64,000 nt of DNA from positions 496,001 to 560,000 of the forward strand of contig NZ_SLWO01000004.1 in the NCBI RefSeq assembly GCF_004340665.1, read 5' to 3'. The notes beneath the pieces were generated by a model. The model was not told the DNA's origin. It saw nothing but the letters and a program-made list of their open reading frames with translations, and did not search any database. Made by a program: the position numbers and the translations under genes. Positions 9,262 through 19,541 of this stretch are shown here, in pieces. This stretch comes from Pedobacter psychrotolerans. Lineage in GTDB: Bacteria > Bacteroidota > Bacteroidia > Sphingobacteriales > Sphingobacteriaceae. How positions within the stretch are numbered: position 1 is the first letter of the stretch; each line of letters begins with the position of its first letter.

Positions 9262-9359
9262 ATATATGCATTAAATGATGCCTTTGCATAAGGGTGCTTG
9301 CTTACTGTAGTGTGAAAAGCTGTGAACAATAACTTGGAACTTCTAATCATCCAATTTAC

Positions 9360-12300
9360 CTACATAAATAAATACCTGATACCTAACTGCAGACTATACG
9401 TGGAATTGAAACTCACATCATTTCTAAAGGTTTGAGAAACAGGTACTCCTCCAATGCTACTCAGGTTAAATTTAGGTTGTATATTTCCATTAGGAGAAAT
9501 CTGATCCAGGTTAACGGGCACCAAAATCGCCGCATTATTGACCAGTTTTCTCAATCCCCAGTTGGGATTGAAGAGATTTGCGGCATTAATGAGATCAACT
9601 CCTATTTCAATATGGTGTTTTTGCGGATTGGCACCCACATCTAACCGGGCTGCAAGCCTTAAATCCAGCTGATGCCGCCAGGGAAAAACTGCACCATTTC
9701 TTTCTGCATAACGGCCTTTTCTTGTTCGGAGATATTTATCCTGTTCAACGTAGGCAAAGAACAAATCGCTTTGCTGTGCACCAGTATAACGCACTGCTTT
9801 GCCATTTTGAACGAGTGTTAAAGGCGCAAAGCTAATTTCTGAGGCATCTTTTGGTACATATATTAAAGAACGGTTCGTTCCATCTCCAACCAAATCACGT
9901 GCATAGGTATAGGAGAATCGTCCTTCTGAACTTCCCTGATAAACCAGGCCAAAATTTAAACCCAATGTTTTGGTTAGTTTTACCGGATAGGTTAAGGTCA
10001 ACACCAATCTATCCGGAACCACATAGCCGGCATAACCCAACTCCGGATTGTTAATTCCATTTACAGTTGGCGTGGCGTTAAGTGCTGAAAGTGTTTGATC
10101 GCCCTCGCCATCATTATAGCTTTTGGATATTGCTTTAACGTAGGATAACGATAAGCCAAGCTGATGTTTAAATTGTTTACTAATAGCCGCCATAACAGCA
10201 AAATAATAGCCACCGGAAGCATTTGAAATGGACACCACATTAAGCGCATTATTACCTTCAGGATCAGGTAATCCAGCCGCATTAAGCCGATTGATAAATT
10301 TGTTGTTATTATTTTGTGGATAAACAAGCCTGTGATCAGGATAATCCGTTACGCTCAGTTGTGTAGGCTGAATCAGGTTCAAATCTTGAAAATAGATACT
10401 TCTGATGTCCCGATTGTAAAACGTTTCCAGTGTGGCCTTAAATTCACCAGGCAAATTAGCATCAATGCCAATACTCGATTTCCAGCTTTGAGGCATCTTA
10501 AAATTACTGGAAAGAACGCTACTTACTGACGGCAGAACATCTTTTGTATCCTTATTTAAAGGCACTTTATCATCCGGACTGAAAGCAAAGGGGGTATTGG
10601 CTTGCCCTTGCCAGGTTTGACTAATCTGTTTCACACCAGAATACCTGGCCTGGCTGATTACCCACACTGAGGGGATTCGACCGGTGAAGATTCCGCTGCC
10701 AAGTCTAAGTGAGAGCGAGTGGTCATCCAAAATATCATAACGGAAAGAGAATCTCGGTGCCAGCAATAAAGCTGGCTTTGGAAGCTTTGAGGTATTAATC
10801 ATTGTACCACCTGCAAAAACCAATTTTGATAGCGCCATATTTTCAGGAATGGCTTTCGGAAAAACAGATAGATCACCCCTTAAACCTGCGGTAAGTGTAA
10901 TCCTCGAACCCAGGTATAAAGTATGCTGTAAAAACACAGCCATGTTCAGGTAATCGAAATGATAGCTGGGTAAAGCATCCTGATACTCTGTAGGGTACGT
11001 CAGTGCATAGTCTATAGGATTTTTACCAGATGTAAAATCTTCCCAGGAAGAAAAAGTATAATAACCAGTTCCAAAAGGCATATAGCTGTTTTTGGTATTG
11101 ATATAATCGGCTTGTAAACCAAAATCCCAGCTATTTCTTCCTGGTTTCCAGTGCAGAATATTGCTAAGAGAAAACAACCCTACTTTTCTTTTATTGTTGT
11201 AGGAGAATGGTTCATAACCAAAAGAAGTAAAAGGAACACCGTTTTTTAAAATGTCTACAAATGGAAAGGGTTCACTGTCTGCATTCCGTTTTTCAAGCTG
11301 CCCGGTGTACGAAGCCCTGATCATATTACTTAAGGATGCGGAGAATCTGCTATCCCACTCTACTGAAAGGGAATAAAACTGAGATTCGGTCGTAAAATTG
11401 GTATTGGAAAATGGCAATGCATTAATGTTCCGCCTGCCAGCACTGGACGCAAAAGGCACAAGCGGACTTCTTGATCCATTTAGCAACTCTGGCTTATCGC
11501 TATTCAATTGATTATATCGAATACTCAGGGTATTGTTTTTGGCAATATTCCAATCGGCACGAAGTAGAAACTTTTTGCTTTTATTTTTAAAATCATAATC
11601 CTGGTACGGCCCCGTATGGTAACCGTAAGTTTGCAGCAAATAATCGCTGATGTGATCCAGCTCCGTAACAGTTGGCCTCGCAATATTTGGCAGACTGCCA
11701 TAAGGCTGTGAATCTGTAGCGGCCTTAAATACTTGAGGCTGATAAACTTCATGTTCCTGCTCATAGCTGATGAAATAGAAAAGCTTGTTTTTTAATATGG
11801 GCCCGCCAATGCTGAATCCATTTAACAGGTAGCTTAACGGACGTTTATCTAACTTTTGAGAGCCTACTGATGATCCATAACTCTGCTGGTTGCGAAAGTA
11901 GGAATATAAAGAGGCTTCTACATCATTGCTTCCTGATCGGCTAACGATATTGATTGATCCTCCGATAAAGCCTGATTCCCATATTGAACTATAAGGTGCC
12001 GGGTTTACCGCAATTTCTGAAATGGCATCAAGCGCAATAGGCTGTGCACCATTACCAGGAATATTATCCCCAACGCCAAAATTATTATTGAATTCTGAGC
12101 CATCTATCGTAATGAAGTTTTGCCGGTAATTCCCTCCTGCAATTGCGGCACCAAAACTTAAAGGGCTAAGCCTTGTAAAATCACTGATGCCCCTTTTAAT
12201 GGTTGGCAACATGCTGATTTGCTTCCTTTCCATGTTAAATGAAGCAGGCGCAGAACCTGTTTTAAGCACATTGCTGGTTTTTGGAAGACTGATCACTAGA

Positions 12301-12638
12301 TCATTTAAAACGGTAACTTCTTCCTGCAGTTTAATGTCCATTAACTTTCCTTCATCAAGTTGAAGAAATAGATCAGCTAAACGATAAGGCTTAAAACCAA
12401 TTGATTTAACTTCTAGTAGGTAAGGGCCACCTGATCTGATATCAGCCATCAGGTAGCCCCCCGCTAAATTACTTGCACATCCATAAACGGTATGGGTGGA
12501 TGTATGAATAAGGGTAATGGAAGCACCACTTACCGCATGGCCCGATTCATCTTCTATTCTTCCAGACAAAAATGTCCTTGTAGTCTGCGCGGTGCAGTCA
12601 ATAGAAAGAAATAGCAGATAGAAAAACAGCAGCCTCAT
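9360..12638 (-). CDS. Oar-like TonB-dependent receptor with carboxypeptidase regulatory-like domain
   Basis: A 1092-residue outer-membrane receptor: signal peptide (about 1-18), carboxypeptidase-like domain (about 23-105, FLSGRIEDESGHAVSGASI), plug (about 115-240, with ITIDGSEFNNNFG and FIGGSINIVSRSGSN) and a long barrel ending LQLGIRYLFM. The plug and barrel resemble Oar-like receptors more than SusC: no SusD partner follows and the SusC box is absent. There is no STN domain. The start is 10 bp after the stop of the phospholipase gene, so it is the last gene of a run that starts with the receptor at 18375. It may import a product or cofactor linked to phospholipid breakdown; that is inference from position. 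Confidence 0.9.
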   Translation of the reverse strand: MRLLFFYLLFLSIDCTAQTTRTFLSGRIEDESGHAVSGASITLIHTSTHTVYGCASNLAGGYLMADIRSGGPYLLEVKSIGFKPYRLADLFLQLDEGKLMDIKLQEEVTVLNDLVISLPKTSNVLKTGSAPASFNMERKQISMLPTIKRGISDFTRLSPLSFGAAIAGGNYRQNFITIDGSEFNNNFGVGDNIPGNGAQPIALDAISEIAVNPAPYSSIWESGFIGGSINIVSRSGSNDVEASLYSYFRNQQSYGSSVGSQKLDKRPLSYLLNGFSIGGPILKNKLFYFISYEQEHEVYQPQVFKAATDSQPYGSLPNIARPTVTELDHISDYLLQTYGYHTGPYQDYDFKNKSKKFLLRADWNIAKNNTLSIRYNQLNSDKPELLNGSRSPLVPFASSAGRRNINALPFSNTNFTTESQFYSLSVEWDSRFSASLSNMIRASYTGQLEKRNADSEPFPFVDILKNGVPFTSFGYEPFSYNNKRKVGLFSLSNILHWKPGRNSWDFGLQADYINTKNSYMPFGTGYYTFSSWEDFTSGKNPIDYALTYPTEYQDALPSYHFDYLNMAVFLQHTLYLGSRITLTAGLRGDLSVFPKAIPENMALSKLVFAGGTMINTSKLPKPALLLAPRFSFRYDILDDHSLSLRLGSGIFTGRIPSVWVISQARYSGVKQISQTWQGQANTPFAFSPDDKVPLNKDTKDVLPSVSSVLSSNFKMPQSWKSSIGIDANLPGEFKATLETFYNRDIRSIYFQDLNLIQPTQLSVTDYPDHRLVYPQNNNNKFINRLNAAGLPDPEGNNALNVVSISNASGGYYFAVMAAISKQFKHQLGLSLSYVKAISKSYNDGEGDQTLSALNATPTVNGINNPELGYAGYVVPDRLVLTLTYPVKLTKTLGLNFGLVYQGSSEGRFSYTYARDLVGDGTNRSLIYVPKDASEISFAPLTLVQNGKAVRYTGAQQSDLFFAYVEQDKYLRTRKGRYAERNGAVFPWRHQLDLRLAARLDVGANPQKHHIEIGVDLINAANLFNPNWGLRKLVNNAAILVPVNLDQISPNGNIQPKFNLSSIGGVPVSQTFRNDVSFNSTYSLQLGIRYLFM

Positions 12639-12648
12639 GGATTAAATG

Positions 12649-15147
12649 CTATACCACACCTCCCATTAACGGATCGGTTTTACCTACACGGCCGGTTTCT
12701 ACCCTTCCGGCAAAACGCTCGATGTATTGATCTTTTCCCGCTACGCTGATACTGAAATCGTACCAGTTATAACTTTTTGACAAATCAATCAGCTGGTTTG
12801 CTGTACTTTCTGCAGCAACCTTGATCACTTTACTTCCGGATTTGTAACTTAGATCCTTAAAAGTGACAGCAACTGCCTGCCTTCCCGTATTTTTTATGGT
12901 TAAAACAATATTACCCGTTAACTTCCCTGCCTGCTTTTCATAGGCACAATTCACCGAAATGGCTGGATTATGTTGATCACCGGCAAACTCTCTCAAGAAT
13001 CCGTTCGGACCATGAACCTTTAAATGATATTGGCCATTTTCAAAATCTGCCAAAGCAAATTCATCCTTTAACACATCACCAGCTTTTACGGTATAATCCC
13101 ATACTTTTAATTGTTCTCCTTTAAATGGCTTCATGCCATAAACGGTAAAAGCAGAACCCGCAGCCTTTTTAGCAAAGGCAGTATTGGCGGCATTCAATTG
13201 AAGTTCGAAATGATTTCCTTTGAGTGTGCCATTAACATAAAATTCATATGGCAATGCACAGGAAGCCCTGATTCCTTTTTCCTGCTGAGGGAAATAGGGC
13301 GAAAGGCGATGATCTGTATTGATTACCTTTATTTCTTCCTGACTTAATTTTCTGTAATTATCAGGGAGTTCTTTAAATTTAGCAGAATAGATGGTTTGCA
13401 TGAAAGGTTCTTTCTCCATCAAGGTAGGCTGGGTAATCTTTTCTCCATTGTAAGGTCTGAACACCGAACTTAAATCACCACAAACCGTTCTTCTCCAGGG
13501 GCTGATATTTTCCTCCACGATTTTTTTATTGTACTTTTTCTCTAGAAAGTTTTCTAGAAACTGAAGTGAAGAAGTATGATCAAACACTTCAGAGCATACA
13601 AAACCACCACGGGTCCACGGAGATACAATCACCATTGGCACGCGGTAACCCAGGCCAATCTGACTTTCTCTAATGTTGCTTTCTTTGGTAGAAGGATTGG
13701 TTTGCTGATCTTTTGCTGCGTAATCCAATAAGGTATCAATCCCTTCTGAAACTTTCCCTGCATTTTCTTTAAAAGGATGTGGTGGCACGAAAGGAGGCAC
13801 ATGGTCAAAATAACCATCATTTTCATCATAAGTCATGATAAAAATGGTTTTTTTCCACTGTTCCGGATTTTTGGTCAGGATTTCCATTACTTCACTTACA
13901 AACCATGAACCAAACCAGGGAACACCCGGATGATCGGAGAAATTAGCTGGAGTCATTAACCAGGAAACGGTAGGCAATGTTCCACCATCCACATCTTTAC
14001 GGAACTGGTGAAGAATATCTCCTTTTGGAATATTCAGTTCTCTTTCCACGCCGTTTTCATCATATTTCAATGGACTCAAACGGTGAAAATCAGGATCATT
14101 TGAATTGATTCCAAAAGCTTTGGCATTTAAGTTTTTTGATTGTTCAGATAAGGCCGCATGGTTTTCCATGGTATACAGTTTCATTTCTTCCTCTGTTTTT
14201 GCCAATAACTTTTTAATCGCCTCCACTTTATTCCGCTCCTCATCAGTAAGTTGCTGCTTGGCAGAATCGGCAATTTGTTTCAGCAAAAGTGCCTTCTTTT
14301 CAGTTAGATTAGCAATTGCGCCCGGATGCAAACGAACGTTATACTGCTGAAAATATTCCATCACATTGGTACCGAAATTACTCAACCACGAACTCTCCTC
14401 TCCATTAAGACCAAAGCCCATGGTTAATTCATTTTGATAAATTTTCCATGATACATCATTTTCCTCCAATCGTTCTGGAAAGGTTTTCCAGTTTAATGTT
14501 GGCTTGTCGTAATTGTTGTTATTCCATAAATGCGCCACACCTTCTGGCTTATTGCTTTCCCTTACCGTTCCGGTCATCCAGTAAAAACGATTGGGGTGTG
14601 TTCCTGCAATAACGGAACAAAAATTCTGGTCGCAAACGGTAAAGGCATCCGCTAACGCATAGTAAAACGGAAAGTCTTCACGCTTGCAGTAACCAATGGT
14701 CAATGGCATATGGGCATAGGTAGGTTTATACGCCTTTTTAACATCCAGCCATTTATCGTACTTTCCGCCATTTCTCGCATCTGTCTGATCCGTCCAGTTG
14801 TGAGGTGTAGAACCCATCCAGGCAATTTTCGTTTCTTTAATATTCAGGTGCCACGGCGCATAGGTTTCGCCTTCTTTGTTGGATTGAAGCCAAACCTTAT
14901 TCTGATTGGCCAAAGTAATGGCTCTTGGATCATTAAAGCCCCTTACCCCTTGCATCATCCCAAAAGTATGATCGAACGAACGGTTTTCCTGCATCAGGAA
15001 AACAATATGTTCTGCATCATAAAATGTACTGCCAATAGCAGGATCAATGGCAAGTGCCTTTTGTATTGCCGGTGGCAACATACCTGATAAGGCAGCGCCT
15101 CCTGATAGGAGGGCTGCCTTTTTTATAAAATCTCTACGGGTATCCAT
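12649..15147 (-). CDS. Phosphocholine-specific-type phospholipase C, Tat-exported
   Basis: An 832-residue phosphoesterase. A twin-arginine signal (MDTRRDFIKKAALL) is followed by the phosphoesterase motif FLMQENRSFDHTFG (50-63), GTHPNRFYWMTG, and TYDENDGYFDHVPP with the family's late metal-binding residues; the C-terminal ~200 residues are the tandem beta domains of bacterial phospholipases C. Members of this family (TIGR03396 type) hydrolyse phosphatidylcholine or sphingomyelin to diacylglycerol or ceramide and phosphocholine. The folded enzyme would act in the periplasm or outside. It sits between two Oar-like receptors (18 bp and 10 bp gaps) and downstream of a sigma/anti-sigma pair, which suggests regulated scavenging of lipid head groups or phosphate. 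Substrate choice is inferred from family only. Confidence 0.92.
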   Translation of the reverse strand: MDTRRDFIKKAALLSGGAALSGMLPPAIQKALAIDPAIGSTFYDAEHIVFLMQENRSFDHTFGMMQGVRGFNDPRAITLANQNKVWLQSNKEGETYAPWHLNIKETKIAWMGSTPHNWTDQTDARNGGKYDKWLDVKKAYKPTYAHMPLTIGYCKREDFPFYYALADAFTVCDQNFCSVIAGTHPNRFYWMTGTVRESNKPEGVAHLWNNNNYDKPTLNWKTFPERLEENDVSWKIYQNELTMGFGLNGEESSWLSNFGTNVMEYFQQYNVRLHPGAIANLTEKKALLLKQIADSAKQQLTDEERNKVEAIKKLLAKTEEEMKLYTMENHAALSEQSKNLNAKAFGINSNDPDFHRLSPLKYDENGVERELNIPKGDILHQFRKDVDGGTLPTVSWLMTPANFSDHPGVPWFGSWFVSEVMEILTKNPEQWKKTIFIMTYDENDGYFDHVPPFVPPHPFKENAGKVSEGIDTLLDYAAKDQQTNPSTKESNIRESQIGLGYRVPMVIVSPWTRGGFVCSEVFDHTSSLQFLENFLEKKYNKKIVEENISPWRRTVCGDLSSVFRPYNGEKITQPTLMEKEPFMQTIYSAKFKELPDNYRKLSQEEIKVINTDHRLSPYFPQQEKGIRASCALPYEFYVNGTLKGNHFELQLNAANTAFAKKAAGSAFTVYGMKPFKGEQLKVWDYTVKAGDVLKDEFALADFENGQYHLKVHGPNGFLREFAGDQHNPAISVNCAYEKQAGKLTGNIVLTIKNTGRQAVAVTFKDLSYKSGSKVIKVAAESTANQLIDLSKSYNWYDFSISVAGKDQYIERFAGRVETGRVGKTDPLMGGVV

Positions 15148-15165
15148 TATATTTTATTTATTATT

Positions 15166-18100
15166 TTAAAACGAGTATCTGGCACCAAGTTGTATCTGGT
15201 ACGGCGTACCTGCTGCCTGCGTAACACCAACATTTTCATTCACACGGTATTCATATTGCTTTTTAGCCTGATCAAAACGGCTAACCAACAACAGGGTTTG
15301 ATCGCCAAGATTATAATTTACACCCCATTTCTTATTTAACAGGTTAGCAAAGTTGAAGGCATCAAAACTTAAGGTTAACTTCTGGTTTTTATAGGTTTTG
15401 AAATCCTTTTGTAACCTCAGGTCGAAGGTTCCGGAGAAAGGATTAACGCCACCATTCCGGTTTGCAATTTTGCCCAGGCTCTTTAGAATATAATCCTTTG
15501 CCCTGTTATCCGGATTATTTAAAACCTTTTCCATAGAGGCTTTAACCGATGCACTGGTTGCGGGATTGTTAGGATCAAAAACAAAGGCCAGATCATTATC
15601 ATTACCTGGTCCGCCTACGAAATCGCCGTTCAGGTCGGCATCAACCGTCATGGAATAACGCGTACCGCCAATCCCCCTGAAAGTTGCGCCCAAAGAAAAG
15701 CCTTTCCATGTTGGCGTGGTTCCATAAACCACCAGTTTGCTCCGGTATTGGTTATCTGAATAATCGATTGAGGTTAAATCTCTCGGATCAGACTTAACGG
15801 GCCTGAAGGTTGAGGTATTGGCCACATTACCATTATAAGAAGAGTTATCTTTTGCATCGTTTAAGGTGTAGCTCACATTCAGGTATCCATCTTTTAGGTA
15901 GCGGAAACTGGCATCTAAAATCATGGCTTTCTGCTTCAGTTCGGCACCATTGGTCAGCATCAGCACCCTGCCTACTTCATTTGTTTTTCTGCCCAATACA
16001 TTATTGGTAATTCCAGATGCAGTTATAGAAGCCGCAGGAACAAAAACACCGCGATTTTCTTCATTCGCAAGGGTGAAGTAAGGATTGTCTGCAAGGTTTC
16101 TATCCAGATAAACATAATTGTTTTTGGTATAAGAATACAATAAGTTTATCCCCAGCCTCAAACGGTCTCCAATGATTTTGTTGTAACTTAAATTGGCTTT
16201 AAAAATGGAAGGCATTTTAAGGTTCGGATCATTGAGGTTAATGGTTGATACGTAAGGTACGCCTGCGATGATACCTGGAGCAGAAGATGGGTTTCTGCGG
16301 TAAGCAGGAAAATCAGGAACTGGTACCAGGCTTGCACCTGTAGCCGGACGAGAAACATCTATCGAAGCCACCTTCGTACCACTATTCTGGATGTTATTTA
16401 CCTGCGCATAATTCACCGGGTAAGAAGAGAACAATCCACCTCCAAAGCGGATAATATCTTTTTTCTCTCCAGCAATATCCCAGGTTAATTGAATACGGGG
16501 TTGAATTTTTCCGGCATCGGTGATCCTGCTGTCGGTTCTTAAACCTAAGGTACGTTCAACAACAGGATTATAATCTGCACGTGTTAAAAAGCTGGTTACA
16601 TCATAACGTAAACCAAACATGGCATTGATGTTTTTGCTGATATCAAATTCAACCTGTCCGAATAATGAAGCATTCAAAATATATTGCTGCACAGATGGTA
16701 TACCATTTATGGGTGCTTCCCTCGCATATCTGGAGGCATTCAGGTTATTAAAATCTGCCAGACTGTTAAAAATGAACCTACCGTTCTGTTCACTGGAGAT
16801 ATAAGTGTCCATATAGGTCAGCGTATTATCAGTACCAAAGGTGAACTTATATTTATCCACCGTGAGGTATGACGTATTAATTAACTGAAACTGATTTTCT
16901 AGATTATTCTCCGGATAAAAACGCTGGCCACCCAATTGTACGGTTTTACTGCCCAAAGTTCCGTTTGGCAATGTTGATCTTACGGTCACAATTGCTCTCG
17001 GAATATTATCAGCAGGCAATTCACTGTTTGGCACATAATTACGTGTGGCAGACTGATATTGAAGTTTAAATTCATTTAAAAATGTTGGCGTAAATTGTGA
17101 ACGCAAGGCAACAAGTGTGGTATTTTCTCTTGATTTGAAATCACCCCAAACTTCATAAAGGTTAATATTGGAGTTATCGCTGTTACTTACCGGGTTTAAC
17201 CAATCGCTATAATTATTACGGATGGTTAACCTGTGCTTATCATTAATCTGCCAGTCTAAGCGGGCAAAAAAAGTATTGGCGAGTGTTTTACGTTTAAACT
17301 CACCAGTTTGCGGACCACTACCCAGGCCATATTTTGCCCTTCCGATATTAACCACACTATCTAAAGCACCCTTGCTGATTCCAAGCGAAATTTCATCATC
17401 ACTGTTTTGGATATCAGCAATAAAAAATGGCATGGTTTCATCCTGACGATCGAGCGCAGTAAAGAAATGCAGTTTATCTTTAATGATTGCACCACCTAAA
17501 CTAAAGCCATATTGGTTGGTCGTAAATTTCTGTGTGCGTTTGTTTCCCCTGATGTCATAAGGACTGGCGAGAAAATCAGACCGGTAATAATCAAACACAG
17601 AACCCGTTAGTGTATTCGTTCCGGATTTGGTTACCGCACTCACCGTACCTCCACCTTCTCTACCCCTACTTACATCGTATACGTTTGTGGCTACTTCGAA
17701 CTCACGAATGGCTTCGAGTGATAGAGAATAAGGTCCGCTACCAATGGCTCCTGAAGTCAGGTTATTCCGGGCACTTGCTCCATCAATTACATAATTGGTT
17801 GAAGAAGCACGCTGACCACTGATGTTGGTTCCGTTGGTGGTTGGTGCCAGGGCAGACAGATTATTAAAGTTCCTGTTTTGTGTGGGCAATTGTTGAATAT
17901 TCTGTGAGGTAATCGCAGTACTGGAACCCAACCGATCGATTCGTTTCGTTAATGAATTGGCACTTACCACTACATCATCCAGGTTAGTATTCGATTCCTG
18001 CATCTTAAAATTGGCCACAATATTATCACCTTGATTCAGGGCAAAATCAGATTTGACTTGTTTAGGATATCCAATGAAACTTACCGTTACCGTATAAGGC

Positions 18101-18375
18101 TTACCAAGTGGCAATTGAATCAGGTTGTATAAACCATCTTTATTGGTTGACACTACCGCACGAAATCCGTTTGATTCGTTACGAACCACAACAGATGCCC
18201 CGGGTATGGCGGCCCCATTCTGATCAACCACTTTCCCTGATATGGAAGCATCAGTAGATTGAGCCATTGTGTTGAAACTAATTGTGGTTGCCAAAAAGAA
18301 TGTCATTACATTCAATAGAATTAATAATAAAAGATTTATTTGCTTTTTTTTAAAAAACTGGTAATAATGTTGCAT
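15166..18375 (-). CDS. Oar-like TonB-dependent receptor with carboxypeptidase regulatory-like domain
   Basis: A 1069-residue receptor: long signal peptide ending SFNTMAQ (about residue 38), carboxypeptidase-like domain (about 42-130, ASISGKVVDQNGAAIPGA), plug with NLDDVVVSANSL and YVIDGASARNNL, and a barrel ending IQLGARYSF. It is the first structural gene after the FecR gene (118 bp upstream), and the phospholipase C gene follows after 18 bp. Neighbourhood would predict control by the sigma/FecR pair, but the protein has no N-terminal STN domain, which classical surface-signalling receptors use to contact FecR. It resembles the receptor at 9360 in architecture but not closely in sequence. 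Confidence 0.92.
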   Translation of the reverse strand: MQHYYQFFKKKQINLLLLILLNVMTFFLATTISFNTMAQSTDASISGKVVDQNGAAIPGASVVVRNESNGFRAVVSTNKDGLYNLIQLPLGKPYTVTVSFIGYPKQVKSDFALNQGDNIVANFKMQESNTNLDDVVVSANSLTKRIDRLGSSTAITSQNIQQLPTQNRNFNNLSALAPTTNGTNISGQRASSTNYVIDGASARNNLTSGAIGSGPYSLSLEAIREFEVATNVYDVSRGREGGGTVSAVTKSGTNTLTGSVFDYYRSDFLASPYDIRGNKRTQKFTTNQYGFSLGGAIIKDKLHFFTALDRQDETMPFFIADIQNSDDEISLGISKGALDSVVNIGRAKYGLGSGPQTGEFKRKTLANTFFARLDWQINDKHRLTIRNNYSDWLNPVSNSDNSNINLYEVWGDFKSRENTTLVALRSQFTPTFLNEFKLQYQSATRNYVPNSELPADNIPRAIVTVRSTLPNGTLGSKTVQLGGQRFYPENNLENQFQLINTSYLTVDKYKFTFGTDNTLTYMDTYISSEQNGRFIFNSLADFNNLNASRYAREAPINGIPSVQQYILNASLFGQVEFDISKNINAMFGLRYDVTSFLTRADYNPVVERTLGLRTDSRITDAGKIQPRIQLTWDIAGEKKDIIRFGGGLFSSYPVNYAQVNNIQNSGTKVASIDVSRPATGASLVPVPDFPAYRRNPSSAPGIIAGVPYVSTINLNDPNLKMPSIFKANLSYNKIIGDRLRLGINLLYSYTKNNYVYLDRNLADNPYFTLANEENRGVFVPAASITASGITNNVLGRKTNEVGRVLMLTNGAELKQKAMILDASFRYLKDGYLNVSYTLNDAKDNSSYNGNVANTSTFRPVKSDPRDLTSIDYSDNQYRSKLVVYGTTPTWKGFSLGATFRGIGGTRYSMTVDADLNGDFVGGPGNDNDLAFVFDPNNPATSASVKASMEKVLNNPDNRAKDYILKSLGKIANRNGGVNPFSGTFDLRLQKDFKTYKNQKLTLSFDAFNFANLLNKKWGVNYNLGDQTLLLVSRFDQAKKQYEYRVNENVGVTQAAGTPYQIQLGARYSF

Positions 18376-18441
18376 ATTTAAATTGCTTTAATTGATTTTT
18401 CGGAATTGATTAATAAGGACTGCACTGCTTCAGTGCTTTCC

Positions 18442-18475
18442 AGGCCGGGTTTCTATTGCAGTAGAAGTCCGGCCT
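18442..18475. terminator. Bipartite hairpin between fecR-like gene and receptor
   Basis: AGGCCGG at 18442-18448 pairs with CCGGCCT at 18469-18475, and TTCTA/TAGAA form an inner stem. It lies 19 bp beyond the stop of the FecR gene. A T-rich tract follows only in the plus direction, so on the minus strand it may be a partial terminator or a processing/stability hairpin that uncouples regulators from the receptor operon. Confidence 0.4.
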
Positions 18476-18493
18476 TAATTTTTAGCGCTTAAC

Positions 18494-19489
18494 TCATCTG
18501 CCTGTTTTAATAATTAGTGATTGATTTGTTAATTGATAGTTTATACCTGTTTTTAGTGCCAGTGTTTGAACGGCGTCTCCTATTTCAGGTTCATTAAAAG
18601 CAATGGTATATTTTAGTTTCTTTTCATTACCCAATAGTACTTTCACGGGTATGCCATATTGCCTTTCCAATGCCTTTCCAATCTGAATTAAATCCATATC
18701 TTCTAGTTGAAGGTTTTTTCCAGAAGTCCAGGCCATCAGGTTTGCAGCGTTTCCATCTTTAATAACCAGAGCATGCGTCTGCTCATTAAAAATCAGAATT
18801 TGGTCTTTTATCAGTCCGGCACTTAATAGCTGAGGTTTGTTTTCATTCATTTTTTCTACTCTAACCTTCCCGGTATTTACAGCAACCTGGTAGCCATTTT
18901 CTCCTGCATAGCTGCGAATGTTAAACGAGGTTCCCAATACGGTAGTGATGTAATTTCTGGTTTTCACCTGAAATGGCTTCCTGGCGTTAGGTTTAACCTG
19001 AAAAAATGCCTCACCATGTTCCAGCCGAATTTCGCGAATATTAGAAGTGTTAAATCCCTTAGGAACTTTGATAACGGTTGCAGCATTCATCCAAATGGTA
19101 GAACTATCCGGAAGCATAATTTTCTTTACTTCGCCGTTTCGGGTTTCGTAAATCCGGTAGGTAACCTGATTTTGTTGTTGGGCGTGTTTTTGGGTATAAA
19201 CCAATAAAGAAGCAATGCTGATCACAACCAAAGCTGCAGCAATTTTTATATAGCGATGTTGATACCAGTGAGTGGTATGTTGTTTTTCAATGCCTGCAAG
19301 TATTCCGGCAAAAAGACGTTCCTCTAATTCGGCCTTTGATGTAGCATCCAATAAAACCTGAGGTTTATGTTGTGCAGTTTCCTTTTCGTTGAACCAATTT
19401 TCAATGAGGTGCCTTTGTTTATCCCCAAGCTGTTGCTGTTGAAATTTTTTGAACTGCGCCGAAAGGAATTTATTTACTTTGAATTTCAT
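18494..19489 (-). CDS. FecR-family anti-sigma factor
   Basis: A 331-residue inner-membrane regulator. A cytoplasmic N-terminus (about 1-80) is followed by one transmembrane helix (81-99, IKIAAALVVISIASLLVYT), the periplasmic FecR domain (about 115-215, with GEVKKIMLPDSSTIWMNAAT and LEHGEAFFQV and VLGTSFNIRSY), and a C-terminal DUF4974/STN-like region (about 260-331, LEDMDLIQIGKALERQYGI). FecR proteins hold or activate a partner ECF sigma factor in response to an outer-membrane receptor. The partner is the sigma gene 52 bp upstream. The next gene downstream is an Oar-like receptor. Confidence 0.93.
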   Translation of the reverse strand: MKFKVNKFLSAQFKKFQQQQLGDKQRHLIENWFNEKETAQHKPQVLLDATSKAELEERLFAGILAGIEKQHTTHWYQHRYIKIAAALVVISIASLLVYTQKHAQQQNQVTYRIYETRNGEVKKIMLPDSSTIWMNAATVIKVPKGFNTSNIREIRLEHGEAFFQVKPNARKPFQVKTRNYITTVLGTSFNIRSYAGENGYQVAVNTGKVRVEKMNENKPQLLSAGLIKDQILIFNEQTHALVIKDGNAANLMAWTSGKNLQLEDMDLIQIGKALERQYGIPVKVLLGNEKKLKYTIAFNEPEIGDAVQTLALKTGINYQLTNQSLIIKTGR

Positions 19490-19541
19490 GCACCTATAAA
19501 GCGAACAAGTACCCGGAAAGTACTTTAAAATAAAGTTACCA

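Noticed and set aside
14710..15087. 125-residue frame on the plus strand opposite the phospholipase C N-terminus
   Set aside because: Opposite the conserved Tat and phosphoesterase motifs, so it is a shadow frame.
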